The translations under genes were made by a program, and so were the position numbers. From positions 1 through 39,546 of the forward strand of contig JAJDXM010000093.1 in NCBI GenBank assembly GCA_022823225.1: a stretch of DNA of 39,546 nt. Direction: 5' to 3'. Within the stretch, counting starts at the first letter, position 1, and each line of letters starts with the position of its first letter. The notes under the pieces are model-generated. The model saw only the letters and a program-made list of their open reading frames with translations. It had not been told where the DNA came from and did no database searches. The stretch is from Gemmatimonadota bacterium (GTDB taxonomy: Bacteria; Gemmatimonadota; Gemmatimonadetes; Longimicrobiales; Gaopeijiaceae). Positions 24,427-32,082 of the stretch are shown piece after piece.

Positions 24427-25989
24427 TCACCCCCCCAGCTCCCCAAACCCCTCCGGCGGCCTCCTGTGCCGCGTCCCCCGCTCGTAGGCGTACGCCAGGC
24501 GGAAGAGCAGCCCCTCGTCGTACGGCCGGGCCAGGATCTGGAGCCCCGCGGGGTGCATGCCGTCGGTGTAGCCCATCGGCACGGTGATCGCCGGCATGCC
24601 CGTCGCGGGCGCCACGCGCTGGGAGTTGTCGCCGCCGTACTCCTCGTTGGCGCGGTCGATGTGGGCGGGCGGGCCGAGCCAGGTCGGGTAGACCAGCGCG
24701 TCGACGCCGGCTTCGTCCATGGCGGCGGCCAGGTCGGCGAGGAAGCCCTGGCGCTCTTCGTTGTCGGCATAGTCGGGACACGGCGGATCCCACTCGGCGG
24801 GGTGCACGTCGAGGGGCGCGTTCTCGGCACTCCGCAGCGAGCGCTCCGCGTCGGCGCCGAACTCGCCGGTCTCCAGCACGGCGACCACATCGGTGATCGG
24901 CGCCCGGTCGCCCAGCGACCTCAGGTACATGTGCATGTCGTAGCGGAAACGGCGGCAGTACATGTTCGGGCGCCGGGACTGCGCGCGCAGGTCGAAGGCG
25001 AAGGGGTCGACGACTTCGGCGCCCAGGGCGGCCATCTCCTCCAGCGCGCGCTCGAAGACGGCGACCACCGCCGAATCGGCGCCCTCGGTGTCGACCAGCG
25101 CGCGGAACACCCCGATGCGCGCGCCTTCCAGCCCCCCGGCGTCCAGGAAGCTCGTGTAGTCGTCCTCGCGGCGACCCCGTCCGGCCTCGGTGTAGGGATC
25201 GGCCGGATCGTGGCCGGCGACCACGTTGAAGACCTTCGCCACGTCCTCGACGGTGCGCCCCATCGGCCCCGCGATGTCGCGGTCGAAGGAAAGCGGGATC
25301 ACGCCGTCGCGGCTGGTCAGCCCGATCGTCGAGCGGATCCCCACCAGCGCCAGGCGCGACGACGGCCCCCGGATCGAGTTGCCGGTGTCGCTGCCGAGTC
25401 CGATCAGGCCGAAGCCGGCCGCCACCCCCGACGCGGTGCCCCCGCTGGAGCCGGCCGGCACGCGGTCGAGCGCGTAGGCGTTGCGCGTCGTGTCGAAGGA
25501 CGAGCTGACCGATTGGCGCGGGCTGAAGGCCCATTCCGCCATGTTCGTCTTGGCCACCACAACCGCGCCCGCCTCGCGGATGCGCCGCACCATGAAGGCG
25601 TCGTCGGGCGGGACGCTTGCCGCGAGCGCGATCGAGCCGCCGGTCGTGACCATGTCGTGGGTGTCGAAGTTGTCCTTCACCAGCATGGGGACGCAGAAGA
25701 GGGGACCGGGCTCCTCGCCGGCCGCCAGGGCGGCGTCGAGCGCGTCGGCGCGGTCGAGGGCGACCGGGTTCACCACCGTGATCGCGTTGAGGCGCTCCTC
25801 GTAGGCCTCGATGCGGTCGAGGTGTGCCTGCACGACGAGGCGGCAGGTGGTCCGCCCCGAGAGGATGGCCTCGTGCACGTCCGCGATCGTGGCCTCGACG
25901 ACGGGGATGGGGCGGGGGGCGGTGGGAGCGCAGGCGGCGGTGGAGAGGAGGAAGGCTGCGGCCGTGAAACGGTGGGTCATGTAGAGCAT
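24427..25989 (-). CDS. Amidase-signature family hydrolase, exported
   Basis: 520 residues. The start is an ATG giving MLYMTHRFTAAAFLLSTAAC, a secretion or weak lipoprotein signal (Cys20 after TAA). A later in-frame ATG at 25980 is an alternative, and the long upstream reading belongs to the PIN-gene region. The catalytic Ser-cisSer-Lys triad of the family is visible: K105 in PMLVKDNFD, S181 in PAGSSGGTASG and S205 in DTGNSIRG. Length and layout match exported glutamyl-tRNA-amidotransferase-A-like amidases. The substrate is unknown: a peptide amide or other carboxamide in the periplasm is plausible. It follows the PIN toxin gene by about 14 nt on the same strand. Confidence 0.9.
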   Translation of the reverse strand: MLYMTHRFTAAAFLLSTAACAPTAPRPIPVVEATIADVHEAILSGRTTCRLVVQAHLDRIEAYEERLNAITVVNPVALDRADALDAALAAGEEPGPLFCVPMLVKDNFDTHDMVTTGGSIALAASVPPDDAFMVRRIREAGAVVVAKTNMAEWAFSPRQSVSSSFDTTRNAYALDRVPAGSSGGTASGVAAGFGLIGLGSDTGNSIRGPSSRLALVGIRSTIGLTSRDGVIPLSFDRDIAGPMGRTVEDVAKVFNVVAGHDPADPYTEAGRGRREDDYTSFLDAGGLEGARIGVFRALVDTEGADSAVVAVFERALEEMAALGAEVVDPFAFDLRAQSRRPNMYCRRFRYDMHMYLRSLGDRAPITDVVAVLETGEFGADAERSLRSAENAPLDVHPAEWDPPCPDYADNEERQGFLADLAAAMDEAGVDALVYPTWLGPPAHIDRANEEYGGDNSQRVAPATGMPAITVPMGYTDGMHPAGLQILARPYDEGLLFRLAYAYERGTRHRRPPEGFGELGG

Positions 25990-26003
25990 CGTCGGGTCCC
26001 CGG

Positions 26004-26420
26004 TCAGCCGTCCGCCGGCAGAGCGACGAAACCGGCGATCGTGAAGTGTCGGTCGAGCGTCAGCGCTTCGCGGATGCCCAGTTCGGTCATGAGCGCGAAG
26101 CTGGCAGCGTCGGCCAGCGAAAAGGGCTGGCCCCGGAAGCGCTCGATCCAGCGGCCGATTGCGTCGGTCTCGCGCTCCGGCGTGATGTATTCGATCCGGT
26201 TCGGAGCCTGCCGGACCGACTTCAGGAACGCGAGAGCCGCCCGTTGGCCCGCCCGGCGGAGCAGCAGCGCGTGGCTTTCGGCGACGACCAGGTTGGTGGT
26301 TACGATGCGCACGCCCTGGCCGATCCGTTCGCGCAGCGCCCGGGCCAGCGCGGCATGATCCGGGTGCGAGCGGTCGGCGAGCGGATACCACGCGCTGGTG
26401 TCAACGAACAGGTCGTTCAC
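26004..26420 (-). CDS. vapC: PIN-domain ribonuclease toxin (VapC-like)
   Basis: 138 residues from the GTG that overlaps the antitoxin stop (GTGA). VapC toxins cut specific RNAs with a Mg-dependent acidic centre. The four acidic residues are in place: D7 (FVDTSAW), E48 (VVAESHAL), D104 (FSLADAAS) and D123 (LTLDRHF). Length fits VapC. The overlap with the ribbon-helix-helix gene and the shared strand make this a type II toxin-antitoxin pair. It is followed closely by the amidase gene, which may read through from the same promoter. RNA target unknown. The symbol denotes the family. Confidence 0.9.
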   Translation of the reverse strand: MNDLFVDTSAWYPLADRSHPDHAALARALRERIGQGVRIVTTNLVVAESHALLLRRAGQRAALAFLKSVRQAPNRIEYITPERETDAIGRWIERFRGQPFSLADAASFALMTELGIREALTLDRHFTIAGFVALPADG

Positions 26421-26788
26421 TTCGACTCCGGAGTGCGCCCGCCGGAGCTGCCGGGCCGCGCGGAGCGAACGTCCCCGGCGGCCCCGCGCGGAGCGTCGCG
26501 CCACGAATCGATTTCGCTCGCGGCCAGATACTCGTCATGCGCCCGCGCCACATCGACCCCGGGACCGTCGGCGGACGACGCGATGCCGATGATATCCAGT
26601 GCCGGGTGACTTCCCGGGTCAAACAGCTGGTTCTCCAACGCCTCCAGGCCGCGCCGCAGGACATCGGACTTGGTCGTGTCCAGCTTCGCCGTCAGTCGCC
26701 TGAGACGATCTCTTTCGGGCGGCCGCAGATAGACCTGAACCGGCTCCGCGACGCGACGGCCGGCCGATTTGTCATGATCGTACTTCAT
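26417..26788 (-). CDS. vapB: Ribbon-helix-helix antitoxin (VapB-like)
   Basis: 123 residues. The N-terminal half holds a ribbon-helix-helix DNA-binding fold: VAEPVQVYLRPPERDRLRRLTAKLDTTKSDVLRRGLEAL. The C-terminal half is Gly/Pro/Asp-rich and of low complexity, typical of toxin-neutralising tails that fold on the toxin. Antitoxins of this type also repress their own promoter; three TCATGA palindromes cover its start (26772-26797). It overlaps the PIN gene by 4 nt. Confidence 0.82.
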   Translation of the reverse strand: MKYDHDKSAGRRVAEPVQVYLRPPERDRLRRLTAKLDTTKSDVLRRGLEALENQLFDPGSHPALDIIGIASSADGPGVDVARAHDEYLAASEIDSWRDAPRGAAGDVRSARPGSSGGRTPESK

Positions 26789-26799
26789 GAATCATGATA
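26772..26799 (-). promoter_or_regulatory. Triple TCATGA palindromes over the antitoxin start, with a -10-like box
   Basis: TCATGA occurs at 26772-26777, 26785-26790 and 26792-26797. On the minus strand a -10-like TATCAT (26794-26799, 5 of 6) overlaps the third copy. Repeated short palindromes over the start are typical of ribbon-helix-helix autoregulation, but no good -35 was seen, and the first two copies lie at or after the start codon. Confidence 0.45.
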
Positions 26800-26829
26800 G
26801 CCGTTGTTGTCTCACGGCGCCAGAGCCGC

Positions 26830-27978
26830 TCAGCGCCGCGCCGCCGTCATCTGGATCTCGACCCCCAGCCGCCCCACCAGCGGCAGCCCGGCCAGGGTCA
26901 CCGGCGGCACGCCCCCGGGCATCGCTTCCGCCAGCACCTCCAGCACGGCGGCCTCGTCCCGCACGTCGGTGAGGTACACCCACACGTCCTCCACGTCGCC
27001 GAAGCCCAGCCCCGCGGCCTCCAGGGTGGCGCCCAGGCTGGCCAGCGTCGCCTCCGCCTCGCCCCGCGCCCCGTCCCCGCGCGCGAGCATCCCCGACAGC
27101 CACACCCGCTCGCCGGTCGCGATCGCCGGCGAGAGCGGCGACCGCCCCAGGCGCTGGCCCTCGCGCAGCACGACCTGCCGTTCGTCCGACTGCTCGGCCA
27201 CGCACTGGATCTCGACCAGGAAGTCCGGGTTCATCAGCCCGCCGCGCACCGCTGCCCGCGCCGGAGGCGAATCGGCCTCCACGAACTCGCGGTACGCCGT
27301 GTTCATGTCGCCCCACAGCCGCACGTCGTCGAGGAAGACCTTGCAGGCGACCAGGTCGCCGTAGTCCATCCCGGCTTCCTCGAGCACCATGCCGATGTTG
27401 CCGAAGACGCGCCGCGTCTGGGCCTGGACATCGCCGCCGACGGGCTCGTACGTGTCGGGGTCGCGGCTGGTCGCGCCCGCGATGAAGAGCACGTCGCCCG
27501 CGCGGATCCCCCAGGAGTAGGGCAGCGCGGGGGACTGCAGCCCCGGCGGCGCGATCACCTCGGTCTCGTCCGGGGTGGCGACCGCCGAGATCTGCACCAG
27601 TGCGTCCCGGTCGGGGAGGTCGGCCTCGACGGTGGCGCGCGTGGGGGGGTCGTTCGCGAAGTAGCCGCGGTAGACGCCGTTCATCGCCTGGAAGTGCCGC
27701 GTGTCGCGCAGGAAGACGTTCATCGCGACGATGTCCCCGTAGCCGAGCCCATGCTCCTGCAACTGCTCGCCGAGGGCGTCCAGCGCCGCCGCGGTCTGCT
27801 CCTCTATGGTCGTGAGAGGAGCGTCGCCGCGTGAGGTGGCGGAGATGTTCGACAGGAAGACCAGCTCGGGGGTCTGGGCGGCAACGGGCGCCGGGAGGGC
27901 GGTGGCTGCTGCGGCGAGGGTCGCCGCGAGGATCGTGACGGAGGCGAGGAATGGGGTCGGGGCGGGGGTGCGTTTCAT
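26830..27978 (-). CDS. Exported protein of three fused RidA (YjgF) domains
   Basis: 382 residues. An N-terminal signal peptide (residues 1-34, ending PVAAQ) is followed by three RidA-like domains at about 36-137, 152-263 and 283-380. RidA enzymes hydrolyse reactive imines in the cytosol and work as homotrimers with active sites between subunits. The active-site pair known from E. coli RidA (Arg105, Glu120) is Arg114/Gln129 in domain 1, Arg241/Glu256 in domain 2, and Val360/Glu374 in domain 3. Only the middle domain keeps both. The arrangement suggests a single-chain pseudo-trimer outside the cytoplasm. No strong ribosome-binding site is seen. Substrate unknown. Confidence 0.85.
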   Translation of the reverse strand: MKRTPAPTPFLASVTILAATLAAAATALPAPVAAQTPELVFLSNISATSRGDAPLTTIEEQTAAALDALGEQLQEHGLGYGDIVAMNVFLRDTRHFQAMNGVYRGYFANDPPTRATVEADLPDRDALVQISAVATPDETEVIAPPGLQSPALPYSWGIRAGDVLFIAGATSRDPDTYEPVGGDVQAQTRRVFGNIGMVLEEAGMDYGDLVACKVFLDDVRLWGDMNTAYREFVEADSPPARAAVRGGLMNPDFLVEIQCVAEQSDERQVVLREGQRLGRSPLSPAIATGERVWLSGMLARGDGARGEAEATLASLGATLEAAGLGFGDVEDVWVYLTDVRDEAAVLEVLAEAMPGGVPPVTLAGLPLVGRLGVEIQMTAARR

Positions 27979-28135
27979 GGCAGGAACCGTGTGCGGGGGC
28001 GGGTGACGTGAGATCCCCTCATGTTAGCCTGGGGCAGGGGCACGTTGGCAAGTCGCCTGGGCCCTCCTCGATGGATGAGGGATCCTTCGGCTCACGACCC
28101 GATGCCGCCGGATCGAGCTAACCCAGTGGGGTCAG

Positions 28136-28164
28136 TTGACAACGGACAGAGCATTGGCTAGGCT
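28136..28164 (+). promoter_or_regulatory. Promoter upstream of the NYN gene
   Basis: A perfect TTGACA (28136-28141), 17-bp spacer and TAGGCT (28159-28164, 3 of 6). The start would be near 28172, shortly before an ATG at 28178 and 45 bp before a strong hairpin. Confidence 0.55.
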
Positions 28165-28171
28165 AGAAGAC

Positions 28172-28250
28172 ATCAAAATGGACCCCATCGTTCCTTCGGG
28201 CATGGTGGGCAAAATGAAAGGGTCGGGCTTGCGTCCGACCCTTTCTTATT
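28172..28250 (+). ncRNA. Putative short leader RNA or leader peptide transcript upstream of NYN
   Basis: Between the promoter and the NYN gene lies about 80 nt that would be transcribed and could end at the hairpin at 28217-28250. It also holds an almost leaderless 31-codon open frame (ATG at 28178, TGA ending at 28273) that spans the hairpin and overlaps the NYN start. It could therefore be an attenuator leader peptide, a small RNA, or simply a 5' leader. No tandem repeats of the type III antitoxin type are seen. Confidence 0.35.
28217..28250 (+). terminator. Intrinsic terminator/attenuator hairpin before the NYN gene
   Basis: AAAGGGTCGG (28217-28226) pairs with CCGACCCTTT (28235-28244); a G-T and a C-G pair extend the stem to 12 bp around a TTGC loop. 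The tail CTTATT follows. This is a textbook intrinsic-terminator shape between a promoter and the gene it should serve, so read-through must be partial or regulated. Confidence 0.7.
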
Positions 28251-28263
28251 CCGGGGGACTACG

Positions 28264-28713
28264 ATGGGCGTGACGGCAGTGTTCATTGACGGAGCTTATC
28301 TCGAGAAGATCCTCCTCCACGACCACGACAAAGCGAGAATCGACTTCGGACGTCTCGTTGACACGATGGTGGCCGGCGATGAGCTACTCCGTGCCTACTA
28401 CTATCACTGCCTTCCGTACCAGAGCAATCCACCGACCAAGCCGGTGTTCCAGCAGAAGCGTGTCGATCTCATGTTGGGCGTGGACATGGCGCTGCTGGCT
28501 GGCAAGAACCGGATCGCAAAGATGGCACTGCTATCTGGAGACAGCGACTTCGCGCCGGCGGTCGAAGCTGTGAAGCGCGAGGGTGTTCTCACGACGCTGT
28601 GGCATGGGGGCCATACGGGAAGCACCCGGCCCAGTCGCGAACTGCTGCAGATAGCCGATGAACGGCACGAACTGACGCCTGAGATCATCCAGTCGGTTTC
28701 TCTGGATTCGTGA
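28264..28713 (+). CDS. NYN-domain (LabA-like) putative ribonuclease
   Basis: 149 residues from an ATG preceded by GGGGGA. The NYN fold is a PIN-like nuclease. The first strand VFIDGAYLEKI carries the first acidic residue, the central helix KRVDLMLGVDMALLA has Asp residues, and LLSGDSDFAPAVEAVKREG carries the conserved GDSDF motif. The family can cut RNA; some members regulate mRNA, others are toxin-like. It lies alone between opposite-strand genes with its own promoter and hairpin. Composition is visibly less GC-rich than its neighbours, suggesting horizontal acquisition. Confidence 0.85.
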   Translation: MGVTAVFIDGAYLEKILLHDHDKARIDFGRLVDTMVAGDELLRAYYYHCLPYQSNPPTKPVFQQKRVDLMLGVDMALLAGKNRIAKMALLSGDSDFAPAVEAVKREGVLTTLWHGGHTGSTRPSRELLQIADERHELTPEIIQSVSLDS

Positions 28714-28804
28714 GGGTCCGGTCTGTGCCCAAGCTCACCGTAAGAGCCGGATAGGAACCGACAGCGGGCTCCGACCGGAGTGGACTTTGCCCGCCCCCGC
28801 CCCC

Positions 28805-31510
28805 TCACATCTCGTACTTCACCCGCACCAGCGCCAGCCGTCCCAGCTCCGGTGCCCCCACGAACTCCCGGTGCAGGTTGTTCAGCGCGTTGTACACCGT
28901 AAGCTCCAGCCGCGTCTTCGGTTGGAAGGGCAGCTGGTAGCCGGCGGTCAGGTCGAGCACGTGGTAGGCGTCCACGGGGCCGGCGAAGACGCCGGAGCGC
29001 ATTTCGAAGCCGTCGGAGAAGCGCCAGCGGCCGTCGAGCTGGAGCCCGCGCGCGGCATCGGTGAAGGCGACCGCCAGCGACCCCTTGTGGCTCGGCGCGT
29101 TCAGCGAGAGGTCGTCCGGGTCGGGGCAGTCGCCGTCTTCGTCGAAATCGAAGCATTCCCGGCTCTGAAAGGAGTAGCCGGCGGTGAGGCTCACGCGGTC
29201 GGAGGCCAGGACCTGCGCCGACAGGTCGACCCCCCAGTAGCTGGCCGACCCGAAGTTGCGCGAGGCGAGGATCAGGTCGGGCGCATCGATCTGGTCGGGC
29301 GTGACCACGCCGACCGGCACGGCGGCCAGTCCCGCGGCCAGCTCGGCGACCTGCTCCGGGGTGACGGCTCCGAGCTGGATCAACGTGGCGAGCCGGGTTC
29401 CGAGGAAGGCGCCGGTCGACGCCGGGTCCAGGAAGACATTGGTCGATTCCACCTTGAGGGGGCCGATGAAGTTCTCGACATTGGCGAAGTACAGGTCCGC
29501 GGCCAGGCGGACGCGGTCCCGGACCAGGCCCTTGTAGCCGGCCTCGATGGAGCGGAACACCGTGGGTCCGAGTTCGGGCAGATCCGTGAGCCCCGCGTCG
29601 AGCGGGAAGGCGTCGCCGCCATCGGGACCCAGCGCGGCCGTGTTGAGGCGGCGGAAAACGGTCCCCAGCGCGGGATCGCCGGGCCCTTCTCCGGGATTGA
29701 GCAGCAGAGGCCGCAGCTGCTCCGGCGCGAACTGCGTCACCAGCGCGTCCCAGAACAGCGCCGCGTTGGCCGGCAGCTGGCCCCCCTGGAACGGAGAGCG
29801 CATGCAGTGCTCCATGAGGCCGCCGGGGCAGCGGTCGGCGAAGGTCAGACCGCCCGCGGGCACGCCGAGGGCCCGAAGCGTATAGCCGACGCCGGGCGCG
29901 ATCGGGAGCATGCCCGTCGAGATGTCGAGGAAGAGGCTCGAGGTCGAGGGCGTTGCGTAGGCCTGGTTGTACGTAAGGCGCAGGTTCTGACCCTCGGCGG
30001 GACGGAAGACCAGCGCCGCCCGCGGCGAGAAGTTGACGTCGGCAAGCCGGTTGTGATCGTCGATGCGGAACGCGGTCACAAGGTCGAAGCGGTCCCCGAG
30101 GCGCGTCTCGGAGTGCAGGTACGCACCGGCTTCGACCAGCAGGTCGTCATCCTCGTTGCGCCCGTAGATCGTGCCTTCGGAGCGGGGCTCGATGCGCTGC
30201 CAGTCGATGCCGTAGGTGAAGCTCTGCCGCGCGCCCAGGTCGATCCCGTGCTGGATCTGGGCCGCCATGGTGCGCGAGCGGTCGAGGATCAGGTCCCCGC
30301 TGCGAAGCAGGTAGCTGTTGTCGCCGGAGTGGGTCTGGTTGAGGAAGTATTGGGCGAAGAGTCTCCCCTTGAGGATCCGGGCCTGCGCGTAGCGGTACTG
30401 CCAGTCGTGGGTCTGCGATGAGCCGACGCTCGTCAGATTGATGCTGCTGAGAGAATTGTTGAGCCCGCCGGAGACGATGAACTCGCCGTCGTCCGCAAAG
30501 CGGAAGTCGGTTCGGATGTCGGTGAAGTAGCGCTCGTTCAATGGATTGCGCACGCCGATCCGCGGATGGCCGGGGTCTGCCTGGCGGGCCGCGGCCTCCC
30601 ACGGGTCCGAATACTCCCAGTCGTTACCCCGGAGGTACTGGCCCGAGACCTTCAGCCCGAACCGCTCCGACACCGCGTGCGCGCTCCGGAAGAGCATCTG
30701 GAAGACCGATCGCTCGCCTCCGGCGACCGAGACGGTGGTGCCCGGCTTGTCGATTGGCGACCAGGTGATGATGTGCATGACCCCTTCGGCCGCGTTCGGA
30801 CCGTAGAGCGCCGCGCCCGGGCCGCGCGCGAGCTCGATCCGCTCGATGTCCATGTCGGTTGCCGGGATCATGTTGATGGCGTTGATCCGCAGCGCCGGGA
30901 TGCGCGCGTAGCGGTTGTCCACGATGCTGAGCAGGCGCCCCGAGGCCACGTTGTTGAAGCCCCGCACGACGGCGTAGCTCTGCGTGATCCCGGTGGTCGC
31001 CAGGTCTACGCCGGGGAGCGTGCGGATGTGGTCGGCGGGGGTGCGCGCGATCATCCGCGAGATCTGCGCGCCCGAAAGCGTCGAGACGGAGGCCGGGGCG
31101 TCGAGCTCCTTCTCCTCCCGGCGCGACACGGTCACGACGAGTTGGTTGAGCGCGAGCGCGCGGGAACGCAGTGCCACCGTTACGGGGGCCGCGCCATCGG
31201 TTCGGGCGGCAACGCCGTCCAGGCGCGTCGTCTCGTAGCCGATCCTGGTCACGACGATGGAGTAGGTGCCGGACGGGACCGGGATGCGGAAGGCGCCGTC
31301 CGGGTTGGTGATCGCGGCCGCGACTTCCAGGCCCAGGACCTCGACCGCGGCGTCCGTGACGGGTCCGCCCGTTTCGAGGTCGGTGACCCGGCCGGCGATC
31401 GTGGCCTCCTGGGCGGCCAGCGGGGACGCGAGCAGCGGGGCGCCGGGGATTGCGAGTGGAGCGCCGGGGATCGCGAGCAGGATCGCGAGGGTGGCGTGGG
31501 AGATCCTCAT
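28805..31510 (-). CDS. TonB-dependent receptor with CarboxypepD_reg-like N-terminal domain
   Basis: 901 residues. The signal peptide region has a short tandem duplication (AIPGAPL twice). A carboxypeptidase-regulatory-like domain (ATIAGRVTDLETGGPVTDAAVEV, residues about 35-110) precedes the plug (ELDAPASVSTLSGAQISRM; RTLPGVDLATTGI; IERIELARGPGAALYGPNAAEGVMHI) and a long beta-barrel that ends in a TonB-receptor-type strand (ELTVYNALNNLHREFVGAPELGRLALVRVKYEM). It imports a substrate across the outer membrane using TonB energy; the plug motifs are of the general CirA/SusC-like kind and the substrate cannot be read. An acidic stretch in an outer loop (DFDEDGDCPDPDD) could bind cations. No TonB box was pinned down. 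No SusD partner is adjacent. Confidence 0.9.
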   Translation of the reverse strand: MRISHATLAILLAIPGAPLAIPGAPLLASPLAAQEATIAGRVTDLETGGPVTDAAVEVLGLEVAAAITNPDGAFRIPVPSGTYSIVVTRIGYETTRLDGVAARTDGAAPVTVALRSRALALNQLVVTVSRREEKELDAPASVSTLSGAQISRMIARTPADHIRTLPGVDLATTGITQSYAVVRGFNNVASGRLLSIVDNRYARIPALRINAINMIPATDMDIERIELARGPGAALYGPNAAEGVMHIITWSPIDKPGTTVSVAGGERSVFQMLFRSAHAVSERFGLKVSGQYLRGNDWEYSDPWEAAARQADPGHPRIGVRNPLNERYFTDIRTDFRFADDGEFIVSGGLNNSLSSINLTSVGSSQTHDWQYRYAQARILKGRLFAQYFLNQTHSGDNSYLLRSGDLILDRSRTMAAQIQHGIDLGARQSFTYGIDWQRIEPRSEGTIYGRNEDDDLLVEAGAYLHSETRLGDRFDLVTAFRIDDHNRLADVNFSPRAALVFRPAEGQNLRLTYNQAYATPSTSSLFLDISTGMLPIAPGVGYTLRALGVPAGGLTFADRCPGGLMEHCMRSPFQGGQLPANAALFWDALVTQFAPEQLRPLLLNPGEGPGDPALGTVFRRLNTAALGPDGGDAFPLDAGLTDLPELGPTVFRSIEAGYKGLVRDRVRLAADLYFANVENFIGPLKVESTNVFLDPASTGAFLGTRLATLIQLGAVTPEQVAELAAGLAAVPVGVVTPDQIDAPDLILASRNFGSASYWGVDLSAQVLASDRVSLTAGYSFQSRECFDFDEDGDCPDPDDLSLNAPSHKGSLAVAFTDAARGLQLDGRWRFSDGFEMRSGVFAGPVDAYHVLDLTAGYQLPFQPKTRLELTVYNALNNLHREFVGAPELGRLALVRVKYEM

Positions 31511-31647
31511 CGGTTTGGCCTTCGATGGTTGCGGATGGGAGGGCGAAATGGGGCGCCAACAGGAGGATCATGTTGCTTATATCTTGCCCCTGCGACAAGG
31601 GGCTCCGTGGTCCGGTGCATCCGGGTCACGGACCGCTGCCGGAGCGA

Positions 31648-32049
31648 TCAACAGCCGCAGGTGATCTCCGTCCCGGCCTGCGAGCGGTCCCCCTCGGTCG
31701 CGTAGCCGTCGCGCTTCCACCAGTCGAGACCCCCCAGGAGTTCGCGCACCCGAAAGCCGTTGGCCAGCAGCTTCATCGCGGTTTTCGTGGACGCGTTGCA
31801 CCCGATCCCGTCGCAATAGCACACGTACAGCTTCGAGCGGTCGAGCGACGTCGTGGAGTGCTCATCGATCTCCCGGTGCGGAAGATTGATCGCGCCCGGG
31901 ATCCGCTCCCGGCCGTAGGCCTCGACCGAGCGGCCATCGACCACGACCACCGGCTTGCCGTCGTTCAGCGCCTCGTACAGGTCCCACGAGTCGGTCTCGA
32001 AGGCGAGCTTGCTCCTGTAGTGGTTCATCTGGTCGGTGTTGGTTGTCAT
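31648..32049 (-). CDS. Rhodanese-domain sulfurtransferase with C-terminal CGC
   Basis: 133 residues, one rhodanese domain. Family landmarks: VVVVDGRSVEAYGRERIPGAINLP, then the catalytic Cys79 loop CDGIGCN, and a closing VRELLGGLDWWKRDG. The catalytic loop with its second Cys84 differs from the usual CxxGxR, and the protein ends in Cys-Gly-Cys, so a redox or metal-linked sulfur role is possible. It has no export signal and is likely cytosolic. It begins 28 nt after the flavoprotein gene on the same strand, with TTTACA/TGTAAA half-sites between them. Confidence 0.85.
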   Translation of the reverse strand: MTTNTDQMNHYRSKLAFETDSWDLYEALNDGKPVVVVDGRSVEAYGRERIPGAINLPHREIDEHSTTSLDRSKLYVCYCDGIGCNASTKTAMKLLANGFRVRELLGGLDWWKRDGYATEGDRSQAGTEITCGC

Positions 32050-32055
32050 GTGCGG

Positions 32056-32082
32056 TTTACATTTTGTAAAGTGTGGTTTACA
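32056..32082 (-). promoter_or_regulatory. Three TTTACA/TGTAAA half-sites upstream of the rhodanese gene
   Basis: TTTACA-TTT-TGTAAA (32056-32070) is a perfect 15-bp dyad, and a further TTTACA lies at 32077-32082, overlapping the stop of the flavoprotein gene. Sequence and spacing resemble a repressor operator, but I cannot assign it to a regulator. It is very AT-rich inside a GC-rich region. Confidence 0.45.

Noticed and set aside
28172-28250. Classical type III toxin-antitoxin RNA
   Set aside because: No tandem repeats in the leader and the nuclease is NYN, not the ToxN fold; only the layout is similar.
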